Shown piece by piece: positions 22,893-31,547 of a stretch of DNA of 64,000 nt; the first letter of the stretch is position 1, and each line of letters begins with the position of its first letter. The translations under genes and the position numbers were made by a program. The notes under the pieces are model-generated. The model saw nothing but the letters and a program-made list of their open reading frames with translations, made no database searches and was not told the DNA's origin. Source of the DNA: a virus; IMG/VR virus record IMGVR_UViG_3300025132_007932, positions 1 to 64,000 of that record. One strand, written 5' to 3'.

Positions 22893-22989
22893 CGCTGTTC
22901 TGCTCGCATTATAAGCAGGACGTGGCTGCCGATCGTCACGTAGGCAGAGGTTGGTGACTTACCTAGTCCATGGCAGAAAAGTCGCATAT
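22893..22989 (+). ncRNA. Putative structured RNA upstream of tRNA-Asn
   Basis: No gene fits here. Hairpins: GTTCTGCT (22897-22904) with AGCAGGAC (22914-22921); CTGCC (22926-22930) with GGCAG (22943-22947) or, alternatively, with GGCAG at 22972-22976; GTCAC (22935-22939) with GTGAC (22954-22958). Mutually exclusive pairings hint at a switch or pseudoknot. No T-loop signature, so it is not a tRNA. Confidence 0.35.
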
Positions 22990-23066
22990 TGGGGTGAAGC
23001 GCCATAGGCAGGTGCACCGGGTTGTTACCCCGGCCGTTGTTGGTTCGAATCCAACTGCCCCAGCCA
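22990..23066 (+). tRNA. tRNA-Asn (anticodon GTT)
   Basis: Acceptor stem TGGGGTG with TGCCCCA (one G-U), discriminator G and encoded CCA at 23064-23066. D-arm GCGC/GTGC, anticodon stem CCGGG/CCCGG with loop TTGTTAC (anticodon GTT, 23024-23026), T arm GTTGG/CCAAC with loop TTCGAAT. All four arms fold. The encoded CCA and the Asn identity suit a phage supporting AAC/AAT-rich coding. Confidence 0.9.
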
Positions 23067-23094
23067 TTTTTTATTTTAAGCCATAGTTACCTAT

Positions 23095-23244
23095 GTGGAA
23101 ACAGCGGCAGAATTAATAATATTAGCTATGAGTATGTTCTTGGCGGCCTTCTTTTGTTTGAAAGCGTTGGTTATACCTGATTCAGCCATAAAAGCTATAG
23201 ACAAAATTTATGAAGTCGAAGAAAAGATATACCAAGAACGATAG
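23095..23244 (+). CDS. 49-aa membrane micropeptide (tentative)
   Basis: A possible gene starting at GTG with no ribosome-binding site and overlapping the next gene by 35 nt. Product has a hydrophobic helix (LIILAMSMFLAAFFCLKALVI) and a charged tail (KIYEVEEKIYQER). It fills the gap after the tRNA. Weak start context keeps this tentative. Confidence 0.35.
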   Translation: METAAELIILAMSMFLAAFFCLKALVIPDSAIKAIDKIYEVEEKIYQER

Positions 23245-23488
23245 AGTTTTGGTTAAATCATTTGCTGGTCCAAACGTTTCTGTTATTTTGAAAAAAAGAT
23301 ATATTGTAAGCGAATCGGTCCACAAACTTGGGGTCGATGGCTGGGAAGCTCAAATTATTTCTCAAAAAGAAATTGAAAAACTTCGCAAATGTGGTGTACC
23401 ATACAAAAAAGGAGAAAGACCAATGGTGTGGGTTTTTGATTGGGAAATAATCAAAAAAGTAAAGAGTTCAAAACGACCCAAGAACTAA
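23210..23488 (+). CDS. Small basic protein
   Basis: A 92-aa Lys-rich protein. KKRYTKNDRVLVKSFAGP and VWVFDWEIIKKVK bracket a beta-rich core, possibly a divergent member of the SH3-like set. No clear ribosome-binding site. Function unknown. Confidence 0.55.
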   Translation: MKSKKRYTKNDRVLVKSFAGPNVSVILKKRYIVSESVHKLGVDGWEAQIISQKEIEKLRKCGVPYKKGERPMVWVFDWEIIKKVKSSKRPKN

Positions 23489-23509
23489 TTAAAGGTACCA
23501 GAGTCAAAT

Positions 23510-24844
23510 ATGGCGACAAAGAAAAATTACGTTTTAGATACTAGTGTTTGCTTAACGGACGCAGAAGCAATTTACAAGTTTGAAAATCATGATATATTTA
23601 TACCTCTAAAAGTTTTAGAAGAGATAGACAATCATAAGAAGAGACAAGACTCAGTTGGAGTAAATGCTAGAAAAATAATCCGAAGTCTTGATGAGTTGAG
23701 AGAAAAAGGAACACTTCAGGGCGGCGTTAGATTAGGTAAAGGCAAGGGGATATTAACTGTAATGTCCTATGAGTGCCTTAAAAATTCAGTGTTCCCATCC
23801 GACTTGGATATGCGCATACCAGATCACGCAATCATAGCTACTGCTATGGCTGTTCGTGAATCAGAACCGAAAAGAAAAACAACCGTAGTTTCACGCGATA
23901 TTAATATGCGTGTAATATGTGATTCTTTGGGTTTAAAGTCAGAAGACTATGACAACGAAAAAGCCGTTGTATCATCTGATCAACTATATGCTGGATTTGT
24001 TGAACATCTGGTAGATGACCAAAAAATTGACTTATTCTATAATGGTCATGATGTGTATATCGATAACGATGAGGTCACCGATATTTGGCACCCAAATCAA
24101 TATGTAATGTTAGTTTCAAACGCAAACCAAAAGAAAACAGCAATTGCGAGGTTTGAGAGCCATTTCCAGCCGCTTAGAAAAATTTATCATGATAAGCTGC
24201 CTGATTGGAAAATAAATTCAAGGAACAAAGAGCAAGCCTTCGCAATTGATATGCTGATGGATCCAAACATTAAAATTATTACATTGGTTGGGCGTGCCGG
24301 CTCAGGAAAAACATTATGTGCAATTGCAGCAGGCCTTCAACAAACAATCGGCTTAAGAGAGAATCATTATTCTAGGATGATTGTATCTCGACCAGTAGAG
24401 CCAATGGGTAAAGATATTGGCTTTCTCCCCGGTACGATGGAAGAAAAAATGATGCCTTGGCTTATGCCTATCCAAGATAACCTAAAATTTCTTATGGGTA
24501 ACGATAAAAATGCGTTACAGATGTATATGGAAAAAGGAAAAATTGAGCTTGAAGCATTAACTTATATTCGTGGTCGCTCAATAGCAAATGCATTTATTAT
24601 CATTGACGAAGCTCAAAATTTGACAATGCACGAAGTTAAAACAATAATTACGAGAATAGGCGAAGGAACTAAAATTGTTCTAACTGGAGATATTGAGCAA
24701 ATAGATAATGCATATGTGAATGAAACATCAAACGGCCTCGCACACGCTGTGGAAAAATTTAAAGAATTTCCAATTGCTGGACATGTTACATTTACCAAGG
24801 GCGAAAGAAGCGACGTAGCTACATTAGCGTCAAAAGTATTATAG
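23510..24844 (+). CDS. phoH: PIN-PhoH (PhoH2-like) ATPase
   Basis: A 444-aa protein. The N-terminal PIN domain (about residues 1-150) has acidic residues at VLDTSV, DHAIIATA and VSRDIN, the usual RNase metal site. The C-terminal PhoH P-loop ATPase has Walker A GRAGSGKT (about 262-269) and Walker B FIIIDEAQN (about 361-368). PhoH2-type proteins are RNA helicase/RNase fusions; phoH is widespread in marine phages and its role there is unsettled. Standard length. Confidence 0.9.
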   Translation: MATKKNYVLDTSVCLTDAEAIYKFENHDIFIPLKVLEEIDNHKKRQDSVGVNARKIIRSLDELREKGTLQGGVRLGKGKGILTVMSYECLKNSVFPSDLDMRIPDHAIIATAMAVRESEPKRKTTVVSRDINMRVICDSLGLKSEDYDNEKAVVSSDQLYAGFVEHLVDDQKIDLFYNGHDVYIDNDEVTDIWHPNQYVMLVSNANQKKTAIARFESHFQPLRKIYHDKLPDWKINSRNKEQAFAIDMLMDPNIKIITLVGRAGSGKTLCAIAAGLQQTIGLRENHYSRMIVSRPVEPMGKDIGFLPGTMEEKMMPWLMPIQDNLKFLMGNDKNALQMYMEKGKIELEALTYIRGRSIANAFIIIDEAQNLTMHEVKTIITRIGEGTKIVLTGDIEQIDNAYVNETSNGLAHAVEKFKEFPIAGHVTFTKGERSDVATLASKVL

Positions 24845-24849
24845 TTTAT

Positions 24850-24878
24850 TTGACACAGTAAATAATAAATGTTATAGT
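24850..24878 (+). promoter_or_regulatory. sigma70-type promoter
   Basis: TTGACA (24850-24855), 17-nt spacer, TATAGT (24873-24878), in the gap after phoH. Predicted start near 24885, followed by AAGGAG and ATG 24899. Confidence 0.75.
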
Positions 24879-24898
24879 GTTATAACAAAGGAGACATT

Positions 24899-25201
24899 AT
24901 GAGTGATATCAATAAAGAAGAAACCAAGACTGAAGAAGATCTTCATACAAACCCAATGTTAGCAATGAGAGTAGAAAAGGATTCTGAGCTAAAGGACTAC
25001 CTGGTACAGTATGTTGGCACTAAGCTCGATAACGAGGAAGTCACGGTTAACATGATTGCAGAAGTATTGGCAAGTGATTTTCCAGAATTTACATTCGCAT
25101 TTGCAGAAGAAAACTTTTTACGTGGATATCAACTAGGATTGGACGATGCTGAAAGCTTATATAGAACAGACGCAGAAGAAACTGCAACAGAAACAAACTG
25201 A
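24899..25201 (+). CDS. Hypothetical acidic protein
   Basis: A 100-aa acidic helical protein with an AAGGAGA ribosome-binding site, first gene after a strong promoter. Resembles a conserved small protein of T4-like marine phages (recalled). Its end overlaps the next gene. Function unknown. Confidence 0.6.
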   Translation: MSDINKEETKTEEDLHTNPMLAMRVEKDSELKDYLVQYVGTKLDNEEVTVNMIAEVLASDFPEFTFAFAEENFLRGYQLGLDDAESLYRTDAEETATETN

Positions 25202-25841
25202 TTTTTATACCCCATACGGGCTACACGTATACTTCAAAGAACCTATGAATAGCCCAATAAATGTTGAGGCGGTAATAAATAGGGTAGAAGATATAGTACC
25301 CCAACATTTGAGAAGTGAAGTGGAGATGGTCATAATTGGATGGTTTGAAGAATTTGAAAAAAGGTCAATTAATGCTTTTTACAAAGACGGCGCCCTTTAC
25401 ATATCAAATGTTCAAGATGATGAAGAAGACATGTTTGATGATGTCGTTCACGAAATAGCACACTCTATAGAGTCTACTTATGGATATGAAATTTATGGAG
25501 ATCAGAAAATAAAAGATGAGTTCTTAAGAAAAAGAAAGCATCTGCACGATATACTTTGGTCCACCGGATTTAAGGCTCCTCTGTCAACGTTTATGGACTC
25601 AGAATATAACCAAGATTTTGATGATTTTTTGTATAAAACAGTTGGATACGATCAATTATCAGAACTTGTAAGAGGGTTGTTTATAAGTCCATACGCAGCC
25701 ACATCAGTTGAAGAATATTTTGCAACAGGATTTACAGAGTTTTACCTAGACTCTAATCACAACTTCTTAAATAAAGTAAGCCCACAATTGTATAATAAGC
25801 TTGCGATGCTACAAAAACCAGAAGAACTTGACAACGCATAA
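25146..25841 (+). CDS. HExxH metallopeptidase-like protein
   Basis: A 231-aa protein starting at ATG 25146, inside the previous gene, with AGGATTGG upstream. VVHEIAHSIE contains HEIAH at 102-106; likely third ligand is Glu in VEEYFATGFTEFYL about 90 residues on, as in gluzincin-type enzymes. The C-terminal part is helical. Zn protease activity is inferred. Not recognised as a named family. Confidence 0.6.
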   Translation: MLKAYIEQTQKKLQQKQTDFYTPYGLHVYFKEPMNSPINVEAVINRVEDIVPQHLRSEVEMVIIGWFEEFEKRSINAFYKDGALYISNVQDDEEDMFDDVVHEIAHSIESTYGYEIYGDQKIKDEFLRKRKHLHDILWSTGFKAPLSTFMDSEYNQDFDDFLYKTVGYDQLSELVRGLFISPYAATSVEEYFATGFTEFYLDSNHNFLNKVSPQLYNKLAMLQKPEELDNA

Positions 25842-25856
25842 AATAGAGGTTATAAT
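25828..25856 (+). promoter_or_regulatory. Perfect-consensus sigma70 promoter
   Basis: TTGACA (25828-25833), 17-nt spacer, TATAAT (25851-25856): both hexamers match E. coli consensus. It overlaps the end of the metallopeptidase gene. Predicted start near 25863, 16 nt before the GTG of the nuclease gene, which begins a chain of about 25 tightly packed genes. Confidence 0.85.
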
Positions 25857-25878
25857 ATAACTTAACTATGGAGAAGTT

Positions 25879-26649
25879 GTGTCACATATATCATATTCAG
25901 AACTAAAAGACTGGCATTTTTGCGCATTCTATCATAAGCTTACACGCGTTGATGGCATCGATGGTTTTAAGGGAAACGCATACACAGCATTTGGAACCGC
26001 AATGCACTCGGTATGTGAAAAAAAGCTTTTAAAAGAAGATATTGAAAGCGACTTCTTTGTTAAAGAGCTGAAGAAGAATATAACTGAATTACCTAAAGAT
26101 GTGGATATCGATCAACGTCTTGTGCTTGACATGATAGGCCAAGGCAAAAGAATTATTCCTGAAATTGAAGACGCGTTAAATGACTATTTCGAGGAATTTG
26201 AAGTTCTTGCGGTAGAAATGCCGCTTATGGAAGACATCGATGGCCATCCAAACTATAAATTCAAAGGTTTTATTGATGCAGTTGTTGCAACCCCCGACGG
26301 AAAAGTTCATATTTTTGATTGGAAAACTTGCTCCTGGGGATGGAATGTGCAAAAGAAAAATGACAAAATGGTTACATATCAGCTTACATTGTACAAGAAG
26401 TACTTTTGTCAAAAAATGAATATTGATCCAAAAAACGTAGAAACCCACTTCGCACTACTTAAGAGAACAGCCAAAAAAAATCAGGTTGAATTTTTTAGAG
26501 TTACGAGTGGTCCAAGAAAAACAGAAAATGCTCTTAAACTTTTGAACACTGCACTGTACAATATAAAAAATCAACGCTATATTAAAAACCGCCTGTCGTG
26601 CACGGGCGGTTACGGCTGTAAGTTTTACAAGACAGAGCACTGTCCATGA
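25879..26649 (+). CDS. Iron-sulfur PD-(D/E)XK nuclease (Cas4/RecB-like)
   Basis: A 256-aa protein with GTG start after GGAG. Catalytic residues fit the RecB-type PD-(D/E)XK fold: His43 in GTAMH, Asp133 in GFIDAV, DWK at 147-149, and QxxxY at 168-172. Four cysteines, Cys15 plus Cys241, Cys247 and Cys255, match the N-terminal-one/C-terminal-three arrangement of 4Fe-4S clusters in Cas4/AddB nucleases. A single-strand DNA exonuclease role in recombination or host-DNA degradation is likely. It leads the sugar cluster transcript. Confidence 0.8.
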   Translation: MSHISYSELKDWHFCAFYHKLTRVDGIDGFKGNAYTAFGTAMHSVCEKKLLKEDIESDFFVKELKKNITELPKDVDIDQRLVLDMIGQGKRIIPEIEDALNDYFEEFEVLAVEMPLMEDIDGHPNYKFKGFIDAVVATPDGKVHIFDWKTCSWGWNVQKKNDKMVTYQLTLYKKYFCQKMNIDPKNVETHFALLKRTAKKNQVEFFRVTSGPRKTENALKLLNTALYNIKNQRYIKNRLSCTGGYGCKFYKTEHCP

Positions 26650-26656
26650 GGAATAA

Positions 26657-27937
26657 ATGAAAAAAAAGATATTAGTATTATCTGACCACCCCCTTTCGCC
26701 ATCCGGGGTAGGTACACAAACAAAGTATATGATAGAGTCCTTGCTGAGAACAGGAAGATATCAATTTATATGCTTGGGTGGCGCAATAAAACACGAAGAC
26801 TATACCCCGCAAAGAATTCAACCATATGAAGAGGATTGGGTAATTTATCCAGTAGATGGATACGGAAGCCACGAAATAATAAGATCTGTTTTGGCCAAAG
26901 AGAAGCCAGACATGCTTTGGTTTATGACCGATCCACGTTTTTATACTTGGCTGTGGGAAATCGAAAACGAGGTTAGAAATAATGTCCCTATGGTATATTA
27001 TCATGTATGGGATAACTTCCCAGCCCCACACTTTAATGCGGAATATTACAATTCAAACGATGAAGTAGTTTGTATATCAAAGGTAACTCACGAAATTGTA
27101 AAGACTGTGGCGCCAGATGTTAACAGCACTTATTTACCACATGCTGTAAATGATAATATTTTTTACAAAATGAAAACTGCCGAACAATTAGAAAAAGTAA
27201 AGGAAGTGAGGCAAAGAATTATAGGTTCCACTGTTAATTTAAAAAATCCAAATAAAAAGATTTTCTTTTGGAATAACAGAAATGCTAGAAGAAAACAAAG
27301 TGGAACATTGGTGTGGTGGTTCAAAGAATTTTTAGATGAGGTTGGTCACGATCAAGCAACCCTGCTGATGCACACAGACGCTCAAGATCCGCACGGACAA
27401 GATTTGCCACATATAATAAATCATTTAGGTATTGGTGATGGACAAGTTTTGCTTTCAACTACTAAAGTAAATCCGGAGGATTTGGCAGTAATGTATAATG
27501 CTGCAGATTTCACAATAAACATTGCAGACGCAGAAGGGTTCGGTCTTGGAACGCTAGAATCTCTTTCTTGTGGAAGTCCTATTATTGTTACTATGACAGG
27601 CGGCCTTCAAGAACAAGTAACTGATGGAAAGAACTGGTTTGGGTGGGGTATTCAACCGGCCTCAAAAGCCGTCATTGGTTCACTTCAGGTTCCCTACATC
27701 TATGAAGATAGAATCTCTAAAGAAGATTTCATTAATAGTTTGAAAAAAGCAATGAAGTTAAGTCCCGCGAAGTACAAGAAAATGTCTGAAATGGGAATAG
27801 CTCACGTCACCAAAAATTATAACTTTGAAAAGTATGAAAAAAGATGGGTTGAATTGATGGATAATATAATTGAGAAACACGGCTCTTGGGAAAATAGAAA
27901 AGGCCATAAGCGCTGGCACTTGATGGAGGTAGCATGA
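26657..27937 (+). CDS. Glycosyltransferase, GT4-like
   Basis: A 426-aa protein with the GT-B layout: N-terminal LSDHPLSPSGVGTQTKYM (glycine-rich acceptor loop) and C-terminal ADAEGFGLGTLESLSCG with the E-x7-E donor motif. It transfers a nucleotide-activated sugar to an acceptor in the cytosol. It overlaps the next glycosyltransferase by 4 nt. Donor and acceptor cannot be told from sequence. Confidence 0.8.
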   Translation: MKKKILVLSDHPLSPSGVGTQTKYMIESLLRTGRYQFICLGGAIKHEDYTPQRIQPYEEDWVIYPVDGYGSHEIIRSVLAKEKPDMLWFMTDPRFYTWLWEIENEVRNNVPMVYYHVWDNFPAPHFNAEYYNSNDEVVCISKVTHEIVKTVAPDVNSTYLPHAVNDNIFYKMKTAEQLEKVKEVRQRIIGSTVNLKNPNKKIFFWNNRNARRKQSGTLVWWFKEFLDEVGHDQATLLMHTDAQDPHGQDLPHIINHLGIGDGQVLLSTTKVNPEDLAVMYNAADFTINIADAEGFGLGTLESLSCGSPIIVTMTGGLQEQVTDGKNWFGWGIQPASKAVIGSLQVPYIYEDRISKEDFINSLKKAMKLSPAKYKKMSEMGIAHVTKNYNFEKYEKRWVELMDNIIEKHGSWENRKGHKRWHLMEVA

Positions 27938-29196
27938 AGAAAAAGCTAATTTTTAAAGCACCAGTATTGACTAGATCTGGATATGGAGAACAGTCAAGGT
28001 TTGCTTTACGGGCCCTACGCTCCAGAGAAGATCTATTTGATATATACATTCAACCATTATCCTGGGGAGCAACTTCCTGGATAAATACAGAAAGCCCAGA
28101 GAGAGAGTGGATTGATAATTGTATAGAAAAAACTGTTGCCTACATTCAACAAGGTGGACAATTCGATATATCCTTTCAAGTTACAATTCCAAACGAATGG
28201 GAAAAAATCGCACCTATTAATATAGGATACACAGCGGGCATTGAAACAACAAAAGTCGCCCACCATTGGCTTGAAAAATCACACGAAGTTGATAAAATTA
28301 TTGTTGTCTCGAACCACGCTAAAAATGTATATCAAGACACCGTTTATCAGGCTGTCCACAATGAAACAGGCCAAACGCTAGAATTGCGATTAGAGAAACC
28401 AATTGTTACAGTAAACTACCCGGCTAAAAAATTTGAAAATCTACCAAACTTAGATATTGAAATGGAATACGATATTAATTTCCTTTGTGTATCTCAGTGG
28501 GGGCCTAGAAAAAATGTACCAAATACGGTTAAATGGTTTGTTGAGGAATTTATCAACGATGAGGTTGGTCTTGTTGTAAAAACAAATTTAGCAAAAAACT
28601 GCCTTATTGATAGAAACAAGGTAAAGCAACAACTTGATGGACTGCTTTCTGAGTATCCAGAAAGAAAGTGTAAAGTTTATCTTCTTCACGGAGATATGGA
28701 AGATGAAGAAATGCATTCTTTATATACTCACCCTCAAATGTCTGCATTAGTTCATTTAGCCCACGGAGAAGGATTTGGCTTACCGCTGTTTGAATCAGCA
28801 TATAGTGGACTACCGGTTGTTGCAACGGGTTGGTCAGGGCAATTAGATTTTTTGGTGGATGAATCCGGCGAAGATAGATTCTATAACGTTGCATTTGATT
28901 TAAACCATGTTCCAGACCAAGTTGTTTGGGAAGGAGTTTTGATTAAAGAATCAATGTGGGCTTACGCAAGAGAACAATCAGCAAAACAAAAAATGAGACA
29001 GTGCTACGACGATTTACACAACAAAGTAGAGGGTAGTATTGCTTGTGGTGCTTGTGATTTTGCAGCAGAAGTACAAGAAAGATTTAATGAAGACAAACAG
29101 TTTGCAGCGATGGTTGCACCGGTTCTAGAGTTTGTAGAAACAGAAGAAGAAAAAGAATGGCGTGGTATACTGGATCAAGTCGTAGAATATGAATAA
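27934..29196 (+). CDS. Glycosyltransferase, GT4-like
   Basis: A 420-aa GT-B enzyme. N-terminal TRSGYGEQSRFALRALRS, C-terminal LAHGEGFGLPLFESAYSG (E-x7-E type). The middle holds VSQWGPRKNV, a family-typical strand. ATGA-coupled to its neighbour upstream and overlapping the next gene by 8 nt. Related to but clearly distinct from the preceding enzyme. Confidence 0.8.
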   Translation: MKKKLIFKAPVLTRSGYGEQSRFALRALRSREDLFDIYIQPLSWGATSWINTESPEREWIDNCIEKTVAYIQQGGQFDISFQVTIPNEWEKIAPINIGYTAGIETTKVAHHWLEKSHEVDKIIVVSNHAKNVYQDTVYQAVHNETGQTLELRLEKPIVTVNYPAKKFENLPNLDIEMEYDINFLCVSQWGPRKNVPNTVKWFVEEFINDEVGLVVKTNLAKNCLIDRNKVKQQLDGLLSEYPERKCKVYLLHGDMEDEEMHSLYTHPQMSALVHLAHGEGFGLPLFESAYSGLPVVATGWSGQLDFLVDESGEDRFYNVAFDLNHVPDQVVWEGVLIKESMWAYAREQSAKQKMRQCYDDLHNKVEGSIACGACDFAAEVQERFNEDKQFAAMVAPVLEFVETEEEKEWRGILDQVVEYE

Positions 29197-30835
29197 TAGA
29201 GTTATATTTGTCTCCGATTATTTCATTGAAGAAATAACCGGAGGCGCCGAATTTTGCAACGATGCCTTAATGAATTCATTATCGCATCGTTACTCGTTTG
29301 AGAAAAAGAAATCACAAACGATTACGCCACAATATATAAAAGAAAATTCTGATTGTTTTTTTATTATTGCAAACTTCTTTCTTTTGTCTGAGGAGACGAA
29401 GAGAGAGCTGGCAAATGTAACTTATGTCATATTTGAGCATGATCACAAATACATAAAATCAAACAACCCGTCCCTATACAAGAATTTTCTAGCACCAGAA
29501 AGTCAGCTACAGAACCAGAATTTCTTTGAAAAGGCCTTTGCAGTAATATGCCAAAGCAAGAAACATTCAGAAGTGGTACAGAAAAACTTGCTTTTAGACA
29601 ATGTAGTTAATTCAGCCGGTAACATATGGACCAGCGAGCAGATGAAAGTTCTAGAAAGCAACTTAAATGCGACAAAGACGGTTGAATTTGCGGTTTTGAA
29701 CTCTCAAAACAGAAATAAAGGCATGCCAGCTGCTATAGAGTTTTGTAACAACAATAGGTTACCATTTAAGTATTTAAACTCGGCACCATTTCCGCAGTAT
29801 ATAGAAAATATGTCCAAGATAGAACATTTAGTGTTCTTCCCACAATGGCTTGAGTCATATAGTAGGTTGGCTATTGAAGCTAGAATACTTGGTTGTAAGC
29901 TGGTAACAAACAACCTCCTCGGCGCCGCAAGTGAAGAATATTTCAAACTTAAGGGCCCTCAACTGCTGAATAAGATAAAAGAAAACAACAAAACTATTGT
30001 TAATCGATGGATAAATCTAATTGACAATAAAGAGATAGATTTTATAGAGCCGATTAAATTACCAAAAGTTACCATTTTTTGTCCGATTTACAATGCAGAA
30101 AAATACATCGAAAACTATCTAAATGATATATCGAGCCAAACCGTGTTTGACTGTTGTGAGTTGATAATAATAAATGCCAATTCACCACAAAACGAAGATA
30201 AATACATTGAAGAATTTATGAAAAAACATAACAATGTAGTTTACAAAAAACTAGATTATAGAGCCAGTGTTATGGAAACAGAAAATATGGCACTTGAAAT
30301 AGCAACTGGTGAGTATTTTGCACAAACATGCGTTGATGATGCACACGCTAAAGATTATATAGAAACACTAGCGAAACATTTATATTTTACAGATGATGTC
30401 GACTTGGTGTATTCTGATTGCTACCAGACCCCAAATGCGCTAGAAACTTATGAAAACAATTCTTCAAGAGGTAAAACATATGAACATTCTAAAAACGAAT
30501 TTTCGAAGGAAAATATGATCAAGTGTTTACCAGGGCCAATGCCGATGTGGAGAAAATCTGTACATAAAAAAGTGGGATATTTTAATGAAGATATGAAATA
30601 TGCCGGAGATTGGGAGATGTTTTTGAGGATGGTAGAGGCAGGATCTAAATTTAAAAAGATTGACAGACCACTGGGATTGTATTATTATAATTCAGAAGGT
30701 CTATCAACTTCCTCGGAGCACGCAGTTGAAAGAGGAAAAGAAGAGGCTGAAGTATTTTTCAAATATAAAGAAGTATTTGGAGAAAGAAACTTCAAAACAT
30801 ACGAAAATTATTTTAAACAATTTATTGAGGCATAA
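29189..30835 (+). CDS. Two-domain glycosyltransferase
   Basis: A 548-aa protein. Residues about 1-270 resemble a degenerate GT-B domain (HLVFFPQWLESYSRLAIEARI). Residues about 290-548 are a GT2 (GT-A) domain: VTIFCPIYNAEKYIENYL, the DXD-like VDDAH, and GDWEMFLRM near the end. Two catalytic domains in one chain could add two sugars in sequence. The N-terminal domain lacks a clear acceptor loop and may be inactive. Confidence 0.75.
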   Translation: MNNRVIFVSDYFIEEITGGAEFCNDALMNSLSHRYSFEKKKSQTITPQYIKENSDCFFIIANFFLLSEETKRELANVTYVIFEHDHKYIKSNNPSLYKNFLAPESQLQNQNFFEKAFAVICQSKKHSEVVQKNLLLDNVVNSAGNIWTSEQMKVLESNLNATKTVEFAVLNSQNRNKGMPAAIEFCNNNRLPFKYLNSAPFPQYIENMSKIEHLVFFPQWLESYSRLAIEARILGCKLVTNNLLGAASEEYFKLKGPQLLNKIKENNKTIVNRWINLIDNKEIDFIEPIKLPKVTIFCPIYNAEKYIENYLNDISSQTVFDCCELIIINANSPQNEDKYIEEFMKKHNNVVYKKLDYRASVMETENMALEIATGEYFAQTCVDDAHAKDYIETLAKHLYFTDDVDLVYSDCYQTPNALETYENNSSRGKTYEHSKNEFSKENMIKCLPGPMPMWRKSVHKKVGYFNEDMKYAGDWEMFLRMVEAGSKFKKIDRPLGLYYYNSEGLSTSSEHAVERGKEEAEVFFKYKEVFGERNFKTYENYFKQFIEA

Positions 30836-31246
30836 ATGAGCGAAAGAAAGTATTTACCGACATTGTCGGAATTAGTAGATAGGTTATCTATCGTACAACT
30901 AAAAGAAGTGTTTATCACAGAACACAAATCTGAGTATGCGCAGGAGATATCTGATATTTTACACGATATTGATTTGACGTTAGAAGAGAATAATGTTATA
31001 ATGGATGCGAGAGCAATACGCGCCATTGTTGTTTTATCTCAAATGAATTTGCATATTTGGCATAACGAAACCAATTATCGCAAAGGAATTAAAGATGGAA
31101 ACAACCTTGAATTAACCCACGGGCTTAATGGTATACGAAACACATCTAAAAATAGAATTCAAGAATTGGCCGGCGGACGAAAAGACTATAAAATCGATTG
31201 TCTCGCGGCAGATTTCAAAGATTGGGAGATTAGCTGGGATGAGTGA
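30836..31246 (+). CDS. Hypothetical protein of glycosylation clusters
   Basis: A 136-aa protein directly after the glycosyltransferase stop. Helical, with LSELVDRLSIVQLKEVF and LTHGLNGIRNTSKNRI. I recall similar proteins next to glycosyltransferases in marine phages. Function unknown; possibly an accessory or sugar-nucleotide enzyme. Confidence 0.5.
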   Translation: MSERKYLPTLSELVDRLSIVQLKEVFITEHKSEYAQEISDILHDIDLTLEENNVIMDARAIRAIVVLSQMNLHIWHNETNYRKGIKDGNNLELTHGLNGIRNTSKNRIQELAGGRKDYKIDCLAADFKDWEISWDE

Positions 31247-31547
31247 CGAAGAATTAATGACGTTCGAGCAATACTATCAGTATTATCTCACACTTCATCA
31301 GAACAAGTGGACTCGACGGATGCACGTTTTAGGTCAAATGGCAACCGTAGCGTTCTTGTGGTTTGTTATTAGTACTAAAATGTGGCTACTTTTATTGGTA
31401 GCACCATTTGTGGTTTATCCTTTTGCTTGGACTGGACATTACGTATTTGAAAAAAATGAGCCAGCCGCTTTTTCTAGGCCGATATGGGCCAAAGCTTGCG
31501 ACTGGGTAATGCTAAAAGATATATTAACAGGAAAGATAAAGCTATGA
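31239..31547 (+). CDS. DUF962/Mpo1-like membrane protein
   Basis: A 102-aa protein. ATG 31239 keeps the overlap with the previous gene to 8 nt. LTLHQNKWTRRMHVLGQM (two His) and FAWTGHYVFEKNEPA match the DUF962/Mpo1 pattern; Mpo1 of yeast is an iron-dependent dioxygenase in 2-hydroxy fatty acid oxidation. Two hydrophobic segments predict membrane location. Role in the phage is unclear; lipid modification is one possibility. Confidence 0.65.
   Translation: MSDEELMTFEQYYQYYLTLHQNKWTRRMHVLGQMATVAFLWFVISTKMWLLLLVAPFVVYPFAWTGHYVFEKNEPAAFSRPIWAKACDWVMLKDILTGKIKL

Noticed and set aside
22893-22989. A second tRNA
   Set aside because: No T arm with TTC loop and no acceptor stem.
26587-26611. Inverted repeat AACCGCC/GGCGGTT as a terminator
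   Set aside because: No T run follows and the bases encode the cysteine-rich end of the nuclease.
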